A stretch of DNA of 24,104 nt, taken from the NCBI GenBank assembly GCA_052148715.1, contig JBKQHQ010000275.1, positions 1-24,104 of the forward strand, in the 5' to 3' direction. This DNA is from JBKQHQ01 sp052148715 (GTDB taxonomy: Bacteria; Pseudomonadota; Alphaproteobacteria; Rhizobiales; Xanthobacteraceae). Both the position numbers and the translations under genes were made by a program. Below, piece after piece: positions 6,159-13,179 of the stretch; the first letter of the stretch is position 1; each line of letters begins with the position of its first letter. The notes beneath the pieces were generated by a model, which saw only the letters and a list, made by a program, of their open reading frames with translations, had not been told where the DNA came from and did not search any database.

Positions 6159-6452
6159 TCAGAGATTGAAGCGACGCCGCGCCATCTGGCAGGCGTCATC
6201 TCCCGGCAAACAAGCTCGGCAGACCTCTGGCCTCACGGCGTAAACCGCGCACGACGTCGATATCCCGACATTGCCCACAAGGGCCGTACAGCGATCGCCG
6301 TTACAGCGCATGCGTCCCCGGACATCGTCGACAAACGCGCCGGGGATTCGATCGAGCGTGGCGTCGTCCTCCAGCGAGAACCGTGGCCACTCCGGCGAAA
6401 ACCAGCAGCACGCCCCGCAGGCCCGGCATATCGCCGACCCATCGTCCTGCAT
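6159..6452 (-). CDS. YkgJ family cysteine-cluster protein
   Basis: A 97-residue protein with ten cysteines arranged as CRACGACC (9-16), C50, C55, C68, then RPEVCRACLPGDDAC (74-88). This is the zinc/iron chelatase-type CxxCGxCC fold (YkgJ family), thought to bind a metal or iron-sulfur cluster; its physiological role is unclear. The only reasonable start, ATG at 6452, lies six bases after the cspA stop and has no good ribosome binding site of its own, so translation is probably coupled to cspA. Full length for the compact members of the family. Confidence 0.88.
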   Translation of the reverse strand: MQDDGSAICRACGACCWFSPEWPRFSLEDDATLDRIPGAFVDDVRGRMRCNGDRCTALVGNVGISTSCAVYAVRPEVCRACLPGDDACQMARRRFNL

Positions 6453-6458
6453 CAGGGG

Positions 6459-6668
6459 CTACGCGGCCTGGATGTTGCTAACGGCGATCTTGCCGGTGCG
6501 ACTGTCTTCCTCGGCGTCGAAAGCAACCTTCTCGCCCTCGCGCAAGCCCCGCATTCCGGCGCGCTCCAAAGCGGAGGCATGCACGTACACGTCCTTGCCA
6601 CCACCATCCGGCTGAATGAAGCCGAAGCCCTTCTGATCGTTGTAGAACTTCACGGTGCCCGTGTTCAT
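6459..6668 (-). CDS. CspA family cold-shock protein
   Basis: A 69-residue single cold-shock domain. RNP1 is KGFGFI (13-18) and RNP2 is VYVHAS (27-32). It binds single-stranded RNA and DNA and acts as an RNA chaperone. The second ATG (6668) is chosen over that at 6674 because AAGGA then sits seven bases upstream, against one base for the first; it also gives the usual family length. The upstream DNA is long and A/T-richer than average, as expected for a structured cold-shock leader, but I cannot define the leader. It overlaps no gene and appears to form an operon with ykgJ. Confidence 0.93.
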   Translation of the reverse strand: MNTGTVKFYNDQKGFGFIQPDGGGKDVYVHASALERAGMRGLREGEKVAFDAEEDSRTGKIAVSNIQAA

Positions 6669-7171
6669 CGGCATATCCTTTCACGAAACGTCGCCCGGCC
6701 GCGCCGCCAGCGTCACCCGCGGCTCAGTCCATTCGATGTTTGGAGAGGATATGCGCGCCCGAAGGCGCAACGGACCAGTTATCCGGCCAAATGTCGATAA
6801 CTACTAGATAGGACAGGAAGACGACTTTTGCAAGGCAGGAGGCCGTTTATGCCGGCATGACTAGTTTTATCTCGTTTTGTTCCTATATCAACGTCATCGT
6901 TTGAATGATGGACATTCAAGGGATATTAGATCTGTATTTTGGAGCTACATAAGTGGCGAATACGCTTGCCAATACGACCTCTAATGCGGCGCAAGAGGTC
7001 GGGGCGGGCAAGTTTTCCGCGAGGTTTTGTCAGCGCCCAAGCGCGACGTCGAGGCGCTGCTGAAGGGCCGCCGGATCTGATAAGCTACCCGATGATACCC
7101 GAAACCGCACCGCGACGGCTTCGGCTGCTTCCGTAGTCCACGTGAATTTTATCGCAGCGAGGGCCCAGCTA
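6669..7171. other. Intergenic region between cspA and the 85-residue protein gene
   Basis: This must contain the cspA promoter and leader (minus strand) and the promoter for 7172 (plus strand). The only coding candidate is a short, apparently frameshifted frame at 6953-7080. Otherwise nothing recognisable is present. Confidence 0.5.
6953..7080 (+). pseudogene. Short frame, possibly a frameshifted 41-42-residue gene
   Basis: A GTG at 6953 with GGAG eight bases upstream opens MANTLANTTSNAAQEVGAGKF and then runs into a stop at 7061-7063. A neighbouring frame from about 7006 reads FREVLSAPKRDVEALLKGRRI and stops at 7078-7080, which looks like a natural protein end. Joining the two by a single-base shift near 7010-7030 gives a continuous small basic protein. 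Either a broken gene, a sequence error or coincidence; I know no family for it. Confidence 0.35.
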
Positions 7172-7429
7172 ATGGACACATTTGACTATAGCTCCGGAGC
7201 GGAGCTGTTTCCGAGCAGGAGCCGGAAATCCAGGCATCAACTGCTTGGCTACCGACGGTTTCCGCAGGCCGCGGACGCTATCCGCTTCGCCATCGAGGAA
7301 CTGCCGCCGGCGCTTCTTCTCGGTGCTTATCTCGAAGTTGACGAGGAGAGATACGACAGCGCTGGAATCCGTCGTTTGTACGAGAGCGCCGACTATCCTC
7401 TGGCCCGACGCGTGACCGCTTCGGTGTGA
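7172..7429 (+). CDS. Conserved small hypothetical protein (85 residues)
   Basis: A soluble 85-residue protein: MDTFDYSSGAELFPSRSRKS, then YRRFPQAADAIRFAIEELPP, then GAYLEVDEERYDSAGIRRLY and ESADYPLARR. I recall near-identical proteins in Bradyrhizobium and relatives, without an assigned function. The ATG at 7172 is preferred over the GTG at 7142 because the conserved part begins there and GAGGG lies about nine bases upstream. It overlaps the possible GTG start of the next gene, so the two are probably translated together. Confidence 0.78.
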   Translation: MDTFDYSSGAELFPSRSRKSRHQLLGYRRFPQAADAIRFAIEELPPALLLGAYLEVDEERYDSAGIRRLYESADYPLARRVTASV

Positions 7430-7437
7430 CCATCGCC

Positions 7438-7734
7438 ATGACGGACAAAACGATCGATCTTGACAAGCACCGCGGCATGGCGGCGCAGAAGGCCACCGAC
7501 CTTCGCCGGCTGTTGTCGGAAGTGGCGGCCAATGAGCAGGCTTTGCGCCTTCAGCAAGATGAGCTGGAGACGCATCTGATCGCGGCGCCCGCGGCCAACT
7601 GGCCTGAAGCCGCCGAGAAGGCCCGCTATCTTCTCGGCCTATTTTCGGCTACGCTCGCCACGCAAGATTCCCGGAGACAGCAGTTGATCGCTGCCGTGCT
7701 CGCTGACTTCGGGCGGCTTTCCGGCGAATCCTAG
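7438..7734 (+). CDS. Conserved small helical hypothetical protein (98 residues)
   Basis: A 98-residue protein that is almost entirely helical: DLDKHRGMAAQKATDLRRLL, a run of Glu/Gln/Leu (about 30-48) suited to a coiled coil, then NWPEAAEKARYLLGLF and RRQQLIAAVLADFGRL. It is known to me only as a conserved rhizobial protein without function. The ATG at 7438 lies eight bases after the previous stop; a GTG at 7426 overlapping that stop is an alternative. Context makes it the second gene of a small cluster, 7172-7438-7797, possibly one transcript. Confidence 0.75.
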   Translation: MTDKTIDLDKHRGMAAQKATDLRRLLSEVAANEQALRLQQDELETHLIAAPAANWPEAAEKARYLLGLFSATLATQDSRRQQLIAAVLADFGRLSGES

Positions 7735-7796
7735 CGGATCTCGCAACAGAACCGTTTCACGCAGGTGCAGCAGGGCCACAGGACGGTACCCGGGCC

Positions 7797-8060
7797 ATGG
7801 CGCTTAGCTTTCCCAATCAAAGCCGCTCGTATGATGCGACGCGCCGGGCGGTTCGTTTTTGGGGGCACGACAGCGCGATGGAGGCTTCGTTTTTCGTCAA
7901 CGAAGAGGCGTTGAAGCGAATTCAACCGGACATGCGGTTTGACGAGGCCGGGATTCTCGGCGCCTTCGATTTGAACCGCGATTTGATTTACGCGACCGCC
8001 GCCAAAGTTTATGGGCGCGGTCACAAGGGATCTTACGACCTGATCGCCGCCGACTTTTGA
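7797..8060 (+). CDS. DUF1488 family protein
   Basis: An 87-residue protein with the family order: FPNQSRSYDATRRAVRFWGH near the start, EASFFVNEEALKRI in the middle, DEAGILGAFDLNRDLIYATA as the central helix, and the end VYGRGHKGSYDLIAADF. Length and motifs match DUF1488 well. Soluble, function unknown. It starts 62 bp after the preceding gene; Shine-Dalgarno pairing is weak (AGGA about 14 bases upstream). It is distinct from the DUF1488-like protein at 5484, which lacks this C-terminal pattern. Confidence 0.85.
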   Translation: MALSFPNQSRSYDATRRAVRFWGHDSAMEASFFVNEEALKRIQPDMRFDEAGILGAFDLNRDLIYATAAKVYGRGHKGSYDLIAADF

Positions 8061-8135
8061 ACGTCATTCGGAGCGAGCGTGGGACGTAAGACGTCACCAC
8101 GATCGTCAAGGTCGGACGGCGCCTTGAACGGAGGA

Positions 8136-8151
8136 GGCGGCAATAGCCGCC
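8136..8151 (+). other. Hairpin GGCGGC-AATA-GCCGCC before the transglutaminase gene
   Basis: Six-bp perfect arms between the DUF1488 gene and the transglutaminase start at 8191. It lacks a T tract; it may be a weak terminator or a leader structure. Confidence 0.35.
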
Positions 8152-8190
8152 GACGGCCATCGACTCCCGAGCGACGGACGAAGCGAAGCC

Positions 8191-9087
8191 ATGGCCCTCC
8201 TCAACGTGCGACATACAACGGACTACCGCTACAGTCACCCGGTGCGATTGGGCGATCACCGGCTGATGTTACGCCCACGCGACAGCCACGACCTTCGTCT
8301 CATTCGAACCAATTTGAATTTCTCGCCGCCGGCATCAGTGCGCTGGGCGTACGACGTGTTCGGCAATTCTATCGCCATAGCATCGTTCGCCGAACCGGCC
8401 GCCAAGTTGTGGATCGAGAGCAGCTTGCAGCTGGAGACATATGTGGCGCAGCGACCGGCCCAGATCAGTCCGGAGGCGAAGAGCTACCCATTCGTCTATT
8501 CGGCAGACGACCGCATCGACCTCGGTCGGATGCTCGAGCGCCAGCACGCCGATCCCACGAATCGGCTCGGGTCGTGGGCCCGAGGTTTCGTAAGGAGCAA
8601 TCCGACTGACACGCTCGCACTGCTGGCCGATTTGAACGCCGGCGTTGCGGCGTGGATCTCATATCAGAGCCGGGATGCCGAGGGGACACAGACCCCCGTG
8701 GAGACACTCAACCGGGGCTGGGGCTCGTGCCGCGATCTCGCCGCCTTGTTCATTGAAGCGGCCCGCAGCTTGGGTTTTGGAGCCCGCGCCGTAACCGGGT
8801 ATTTATACAATCCTTCCGCCGATGGTCACGCCACCGCGGCAACCGGCGCCGGCACGACGCACGCATGGGCCGACATCTATCTTCCGGGGGCCGGCTGGAT
8901 CGCCTACGACCCAACGAACGGGACGATCGGCGGCGGCGACCTGATCCGCGTTGCCGTCACCCGCGACATCAGTCAGGCAATCCCCATCTCCGGCAGCTTT
9001 ATCGGGGCGCCGACGGACTATCTCGGAATGGCGGTCGACGTATCGGTGGTCTCGGCACCGACGACAGGGGACAGAGGGCGGAGATAG
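8191..9087 (+). CDS. Transglutaminase-like cysteine protease family protein
   Basis: A 298-residue protein. Residues about 5-90 form the bacterial transglutaminase-like N-terminal domain (RHTTDYRYSHPVRLGDHRLM), followed by the transglutaminase core. The catalytic triad is visible: Cys180 in GWGSCRDLA, His224 in THAWADIYL and Asp240 in WIAYDPTNG. There is no signal peptide or membrane segment, so it is cytoplasmic. Members act as cysteine peptidases or amide-modifying enzymes; in proteobacteria their substrates are mostly unknown. Upstream pairing to 16S rRNA is poor (GAAGCGAAGCC). It is followed 62 bp later by an acyl-CoA synthetase gene in the same direction, with no evident functional link. 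Confidence 0.9.
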   Translation: MALLNVRHTTDYRYSHPVRLGDHRLMLRPRDSHDLRLIRTNLNFSPPASVRWAYDVFGNSIAIASFAEPAAKLWIESSLQLETYVAQRPAQISPEAKSYPFVYSADDRIDLGRMLERQHADPTNRLGSWARGFVRSNPTDTLALLADLNAGVAAWISYQSRDAEGTQTPVETLNRGWGSCRDLAALFIEAARSLGFGARAVTGYLYNPSADGHATAATGAGTTHAWADIYLPGAGWIAYDPTNGTIGGGDLIRVAVTRDISQAIPISGSFIGAPTDYLGMAVDVSVVSAPTTGDRGRR

Positions 9088-9149
9088 ATTTATCATTCTG
9101 ACACGCGGGGGAGCCCAATCTTTCGTCCGCCGTCCGAAGAGGATTGCCC

Positions 9150-10778
9150 ATGTCGACTGCCGCCTATGACCGCGATCTCGAACGCAATCCGGCGAACTTC
9201 CAGCCGCTGACGCCGCTGACGTTTCTCGAGCGCGCGGCATCCGTATTTCCCGAACATCCGGCGGTCATTCACGGCGCGCAGGGCAGGACCTATGCCGAGC
9301 TGTACGCCCGCACGCGGCAGCTGGGCAGCGCCCTGGTGCGGCATGGCGTCTCCCGCAACGACACGGTCTCGGTCGTGCTCGCCAATACGCCGGCAATGAT
9401 CGAGGCCCACTACGGCGTGCCGATGGCGGGCGCCGTGCTCAACACCATCAATACCCGGCTCGACGCGGCCATCGTCGCCTTCACGCTCGATCACGCCGAG
9501 GCCAAGGTGCTGATCACCGATCGCGAATTCTCGCCGCTGGTGAAGGCCGCGCTGGCACAGGCCAAAGTGAGACCCCTTGTCATCGACTACGACGACCCCG
9601 AATTCACCGGCCCCGGCGAGCGGCTTGGCACCCTCGAATACGAGGATTTCCTCGCTCAGGGCGATCCCGGCTTCGCCTGGAGAACGCCCGCTGACGAATG
9701 GGATGCAATCACGCTCAACTACACGTCAGGTACGACCGGCGACCCGAAGGGCGTCGTCTATCATCACCGCGGCGCCTATCTCTTGGCTGTCGGCAATGTG
9801 GTCACCTGCGGTATAGCCAAGCACCCGGTCTATCTGTGGACCCTGCCGATGTTCCACTGCAACGGCTGGTGCTTTCCCTGGTCGATATCGGTCGTCGCCG
9901 GCACCCATGTGTGCCTGCGCTGGGTGCGGGCCAAGGCCATGTATGACGCGATCGCCACCCACGGGGTCACCCATCTCTGCGGCGCACCGATCGTGATGGC
10001 TACGCTGCTCAACGCTCCGGCCGCTGAGACGAAGCCGCTGCCGCATCGGGTCGAGTTCCTGACTGCGGCAGCGCCGCCGCCCGAGGCGGTGCTCGCGGCG
10101 ATGAAGGAGGCGGGCTTCAACGTCACGCACGTCTATGGCCTGACCGAGACCTACGGCCCTGCCGTCGTGAACGACTGGCGCCGCGACTGGGATGCGCTGC
10201 CCGCGGCCGAGCAGGCGGCAAAGAAAGCGCGCCAGGGCGTGCGTTATTTACCGCTCGAGGCGCTCGACGTGCTCGACCCGCAAACCCTGCAACCAGTCGA
10301 GCGTGACGGCGAGACACTCGGCGAGGTGATGTTTCGCGGCAACGTCGTTATGAAAGGCTATCTGAAGAACAAAGCGGCGACCCAGGCGGCATTTGCGGGC
10401 GGCTGGTTTCATTCCGGCGATCTCGGCGTCAGATATCCGGACGGTTACATTCAGCTCAAGGACCGGTCGAAGGACATCATCATTTCAGGCGGCGAGAACA
10501 TCTCCTCAATCGAGGTCGAGGAGGCCCTATATCGGCACCCCGCCGTGCAAGCGGCCGCCGTCGTCGCCAAGCCCGACGAGAAATGGGGCGAGACGCCGTG
10601 CGCCTTCGTCGAGCTGAAGCCCGGCGCCGAGGCGAGCGCCGAGGAACTCATCGCCTGGTGCCGCCAGCATCTCGCCGGCTACAAGTGCCCACGCTTCGTG
10701 GTCTTCAGCGAGTTGCCGAAGACATCGACGGGCAAGATCCAAAAATTCAGGCTGCGCGAGGCGGCAAAGACGGCGTAA
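9150..10778 (+). CDS. AMP-forming acyl-CoA synthetase (fatty-acid or 3-methylmercaptopropionyl type)
   Basis: A 542-residue adenylating enzyme that activates a carboxylic acid to acyl-AMP and then to acyl-CoA. Visible motifs: the phosphate-binding loop YTSGTTGDPKG (191-201), YGLTET (329-334), GWFHSGDLG (418-426), SGGENISS (446-453) and the catalytic lysine in TSTGKIQK (Lys529). The MFHCNGWCFPW segment is typical of the group containing DmdB and medium-chain ligases, so the substrate is probably a short- or medium-chain or aryl acid; it cannot be fixed by reading. The ATG at 9150 has AGAGGA six bases upstream; an in-frame TTG six bases earlier is unlikely. Monocistronic as far as visible. Confidence 0.93.
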   Translation: MSTAAYDRDLERNPANFQPLTPLTFLERAASVFPEHPAVIHGAQGRTYAELYARTRQLGSALVRHGVSRNDTVSVVLANTPAMIEAHYGVPMAGAVLNTINTRLDAAIVAFTLDHAEAKVLITDREFSPLVKAALAQAKVRPLVIDYDDPEFTGPGERLGTLEYEDFLAQGDPGFAWRTPADEWDAITLNYTSGTTGDPKGVVYHHRGAYLLAVGNVVTCGIAKHPVYLWTLPMFHCNGWCFPWSISVVAGTHVCLRWVRAKAMYDAIATHGVTHLCGAPIVMATLLNAPAAETKPLPHRVEFLTAAAPPPEAVLAAMKEAGFNVTHVYGLTETYGPAVVNDWRRDWDALPAAEQAAKKARQGVRYLPLEALDVLDPQTLQPVERDGETLGEVMFRGNVVMKGYLKNKAATQAAFAGGWFHSGDLGVRYPDGYIQLKDRSKDIIISGGENISSIEVEEALYRHPAVQAAAVVAKPDEKWGETPCAFVELKPGAEASAEELIAWCRQHLAGYKCPRFVVFSELPKTSTGKIQKFRLREAAKTA

Positions 10779-10781
10779 GCG

Positions 10782-10799
10782 CGCCGCCTTCGGCCGGCG
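10782..10799 (+). terminator. Weak GC-rich hairpin after the acyl-CoA synthetase
   Basis: CGCCGCCTTCGGCCGGCG, directly after the stop codon, can form a five-bp outer stem or a GCCG-CCTT-CGGC inner hairpin. No T tract follows. Low-confidence terminator. Confidence 0.3.
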
Positions 10800-10876
10800 A
10801 TGAAGTCACTACGCTAAGTCTCTCCAAAAGAGGGACGCGCATCCCCCGCACCCGCCGCCGCTCATGTGGACGCAAA

Positions 10877-10891
10877 TCACCATCGCGGTGA
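10877..10891 (-). terminator. Possible terminator of the FAD monooxygenase gene
   Basis: TCACC-ATCGC-GGTGA lies about 30 bp beyond the minus-strand stop at 10921 and is followed on that strand by TTTGCG. Short stem, low confidence. Confidence 0.3.
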
Positions 10892-10920
10892 AACGGCCCT
10901 TACAACGACAGCAAATGCTC

Positions 10921-12279
10921 CTAGTCGTTGCCGAGACGGCCGAACAGGCGGCGTTTCACCGGCGGCAACGCCTCGATGACGCGGAACGCGGCACGGGACA
11001 CGGCGCGGCGCAGCTCGCTTTCGGTGACGATCTGTTCCATCGCGCGCAAGGACTCGCGCACGGCAGAAAATCCGTAGGCGATCATGGCGGCTTCATAGTC
11101 GTGGATCGCCGCAAGGAGCGGCCGCTGGCCGCGATGCGCGGCGACAAGCGCATCGCGCAGCCGCACCGCATCCTTCAGTGCGACGTTGGCGCCGATGCCG
11201 CGGAACGGCGTCATGCTGTGGATCGCGTCACCGATCAGCGTGACGCGCTTGGTCGGCCATGGCCCGGTCGGGACCGAGGTTCGGATCGGCAAGAGGCTGA
11301 TTGTGCCTCCCTCGCTGAGCCGTACCAGGTCGATGAACCGGTCGTCCCAGCGAGCCATAGCGCCTAACGCCAGCCCTCGCAGCCGCTCGCCGTCAAGCGT
11401 CGCCGTGTCAGGGTCAAGACCAAACTTCTCGCGGCGGGCGCTGAGCGCCCACATCAGATAAGAGCGCGCATCGTCGAAATGGCCGCTGGAAACTGCTTCA
11501 TTGGCCGCAGCGCCGTCGCTGACGCCGTGATCGACCGCGTCATCGCCGAGCTCTTGCAACGCCACGAATAGGCCCAATCCGCCCTTCGCCGAGACGAGGC
11601 TCAATCCGTCGAGCAAGAGTGGCGCAATGCGACGGCGCCTGCTCGCATCGAGAAACACCTTGCCGGCGATGCTGATGACGCCGGTGTCGATGCGCTGCGC
11701 TTGCGGCAGCAATTGGTGGCGGACGCGAGAGCCTCCACCATCCGCGGCCACGAGGACATCGCCTTCCGCCGCGGTCCCGTCCGCGAACTGGGCGACGATA
11801 CGACCATCCGCCCGCTCCTCGTAGCGGTTAAAGATCTTGTCGAAATGCACGACATTCTCGAGCCCGCTGAGCAGTACCTGCCGCAACGCGATGCGACTGA
11901 CGGACCGGTGCCTAGCGATCCCCTCCCCGTCCAGTTTCTCTGGGCCCGAAATCTGATCCACATCGAGCAAGACCGCCATCTTCTCCGTGAGAAAGCGAAC
12001 GACGCGCATCTCCTTCCCGCAGGTGCGCTCGAATGCGTCAAACAGATGCGGCGGGAGGCAAGCGTGCAGTGCCAGACTGCCGGCAGGGCTGATATGCACG
12101 CGATAGCCTTGCAGCCGGTCGGTGGGGGTGCGATCGCGCTCGTACACCGCGGCGCTGATGCCGACCTGCCGCAGCCCTTGTGCGAGCGTCAGTCCACCGA
12201 TGCCGCCGCCGATAATCACAACGTGAAACGGGGCGGGCGCTACCTCGATGATCGACGCATGGTCCACGGCGATATTCAT
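10921..12279 (-). CDS. FAD-dependent monooxygenase (PHBH fold)
   Basis: A 452-residue class A flavoprotein monooxygenase. The N-terminal Rossmann motif VVIIGGGIGGLTLAQGLR (20-37) with Glu47 in YERD binds the ADP part of FAD; LVAADGGGSRVR (176-187) is the DG motif; LIGDAIHSMTPFRGIGAN (348-365) is the GD motif that holds FAD ribityl and excludes solvent. It should use NAD(P)H and oxygen to hydroxylate an aromatic or polyketide-like substrate; TetX-like enzymes are relatives. Substrate unknown. Its ATG overlaps the stop of the PadR gene by ATGA, so the two are translationally coupled and this enzyme is the likely target of that repressor's control, for example in detoxifying an aromatic inducer. 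Confidence 0.92.
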   Translation of the reverse strand: MNIAVDHASIIEVAPAPFHVVIIGGGIGGLTLAQGLRQVGISAAVYERDRTPTDRLQGYRVHISPAGSLALHACLPPHLFDAFERTCGKEMRVVRFLTEKMAVLLDVDQISGPEKLDGEGIARHRSVSRIALRQVLLSGLENVVHFDKIFNRYEERADGRIVAQFADGTAAEGDVLVAADGGGSRVRHQLLPQAQRIDTGVISIAGKVFLDASRRRRIAPLLLDGLSLVSAKGGLGLFVALQELGDDAVDHGVSDGAAANEAVSSGHFDDARSYLMWALSARREKFGLDPDTATLDGERLRGLALGAMARWDDRFIDLVRLSEGGTISLLPIRTSVPTGPWPTKRVTLIGDAIHSMTPFRGIGANVALKDAVRLRDALVAAHRGQRPLLAAIHDYEAAMIAYGFSAVRESLRAMEQIVTESELRRAVSRAAFRVIEALPPVKRRLFGRLGND

Positions 12280-13034
12280 GGTGTATACTTTCCGGTTTGC
12301 TTGGGATCAGATGGCACTGTGCGACCGCGCGTCCGCCTCCGTCGGAGCATCGGCGCGACCGCAGCGGTTTGCGTCGCCGACGCGGACTGCTCGACCGCAC
12401 CTGCGGCCGCGTTTTGGACGGCCTCGGGCGCAGCCGCGGGCCTCCTGGCGTGAAAATCGTTCCAGAATGCCAGGCCGTCCAAAGTTTGGTTCTTGATTTC
12501 GCTCGTGAGCGCGCTCGTGAACCGACGCTCGGCTTCAAGGATGGCGACGTAGTACTCAACCTCGATCACGAACAGCCGCGGGATTCGTTCGGACAAGCTC
12601 GCAAGATTGGCCTGGACGCGCTCGATCTCACGCTCGAGGTGGGTGAGGCGCGCCTCGAGCAGTTCGGTCACGCGTTCGGGCCTCAGCGCCGGTAACAATG
12701 CGAGCGCCGCCTCGAAACGCGGATATTCCTTGACCGGATTACTGAGCAGGTCAGCGAGCCAGTCGCGCATCTCGACCTCGCCGGTCGGCGTCAGTGCATA
12801 GACCGTCCGCTCGGGCCGTCGCCCCTCCCGCGTCGTCTGCGCTGGAACGACGTAGCCCTCGCGCTGCAGGAGTTCGATCACCGTGTAGAGCGACCCGTAG
12901 CGCAGCTTTATCGCGCCCTCGGCATGCCGCTCGCGGAGCGTTGAGGCCATCTCGTAGGGATGCATCGGCCGCTCAAGCAGCAATACCAGCACCGCCAGCG
13001 CCAATGGATTGGAAAGCCGCGATTTCGTTGTCAT
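12276..13034 (-). CDS. PadR family transcriptional regulator with a long C-terminal tail
   Basis: A 252-residue regulator. Residues about 10-90 are the PadR winged helix (LALAVLVLLLERPMHPYEMA, then YGSLYTVIELLQREGYV and ALTPTGE), and about 100-195 form the helical effector and dimer domain, as in long PadR proteins that sense phenolic or other aromatic compounds. Unusual: about 60 extra residues (195-252) rich in Ala, Gln and Arg, including RRRRTRGR, beyond the normal family end. It overlaps the FAD monooxygenase gene by four bases. Palindromes begin five bp upstream of its start codon, so autorepression is likely. Its own Shine-Dalgarno is weak. Confidence 0.9.
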   Translation of the reverse strand: MTTKSRLSNPLALAVLVLLLERPMHPYEMASTLRERHAEGAIKLRYGSLYTVIELLQREGYVVPAQTTREGRRPERTVYALTPTGEVEMRDWLADLLSNPVKEYPRFEAALALLPALRPERVTELLEARLTHLEREIERVQANLASLSERIPRLFVIEVEYYVAILEAERRFTSALTSEIKNQTLDGLAFWNDFHARRPAAAPEAVQNAAAGAVEQSASATQTAAVAPMLRRRRTRGRTVPSDPKQTGKYTP

Positions 13035-13038
13035 CGCC

Positions 13039-13073
13039 TATACGTCTACGTATATACGTTTGCGTATATACGC
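13039..13073. promoter_or_regulatory. Overlapping TATACGT/CGTATATACG palindromes, likely operator of the minus-strand PadR gene
   Basis: Three dyads lie head to tail: TATACGT-CT-ACGTATA (13039-13054), ACGTATATACGT (13048-13059) and GCGTATATACGC (13062-13073). The last two are perfect 12-bp palindromes with centres 14 bp apart. They sit 5-39 bp before the PadR start codon at 13034, where a bound repressor would block transcription of padR and the monooxygenase gene. Confidence 0.7.
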
Positions 13074-13084
13074 TTACGGCTCGC

Positions 13085-13100
13085 ATGTGCGAAATCACAT
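13085..13100. promoter_or_regulatory. PadR-type box ATGT-N8-ACAT
   Basis: ATGTGCGAAATCACAT matches the ATGT-N8-ACAT operator pattern described for PadR-family repressors. The dyad extends to CATGTG/CACATG (13084-13101). It is near the middle of the divergent region, so it could serve either gene. Confidence 0.6.
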
Positions 13101-13110
13101 GTGTGTGTAA

Positions 13111-13161
13111 AAGATATATCTTGCGCTACATCTCAGAGAGAGCTATCTATAGATATATCTT
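13111..13161. promoter_or_regulatory. Paired AGATATATCTT palindromes upstream of the YqjI-like gene
   Basis: AGATATATCTT occurs twice (13112-13122 and 13151-13161), 39 bp apart, the first within the perfect palindrome AAGATATATCTT. The second overlaps another 12-bp palindrome, TATCTATAGATA (13144-13155). They end 19 bp before the start codon at 13180 and differ in sequence from the sites beside the other PadR gene, so probably bind the plus-strand regulator. Confidence 0.65.
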
Positions 13162-13179
13162 TAACCGGAGAAAACCGAG

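Noticed and set aside
10921..13034. Antibiotic-inactivating (TetX-like) monooxygenase claim
   Set aside because: Only the general PHBH flavin fold can be read; nothing in the sequence fixes the substrate.
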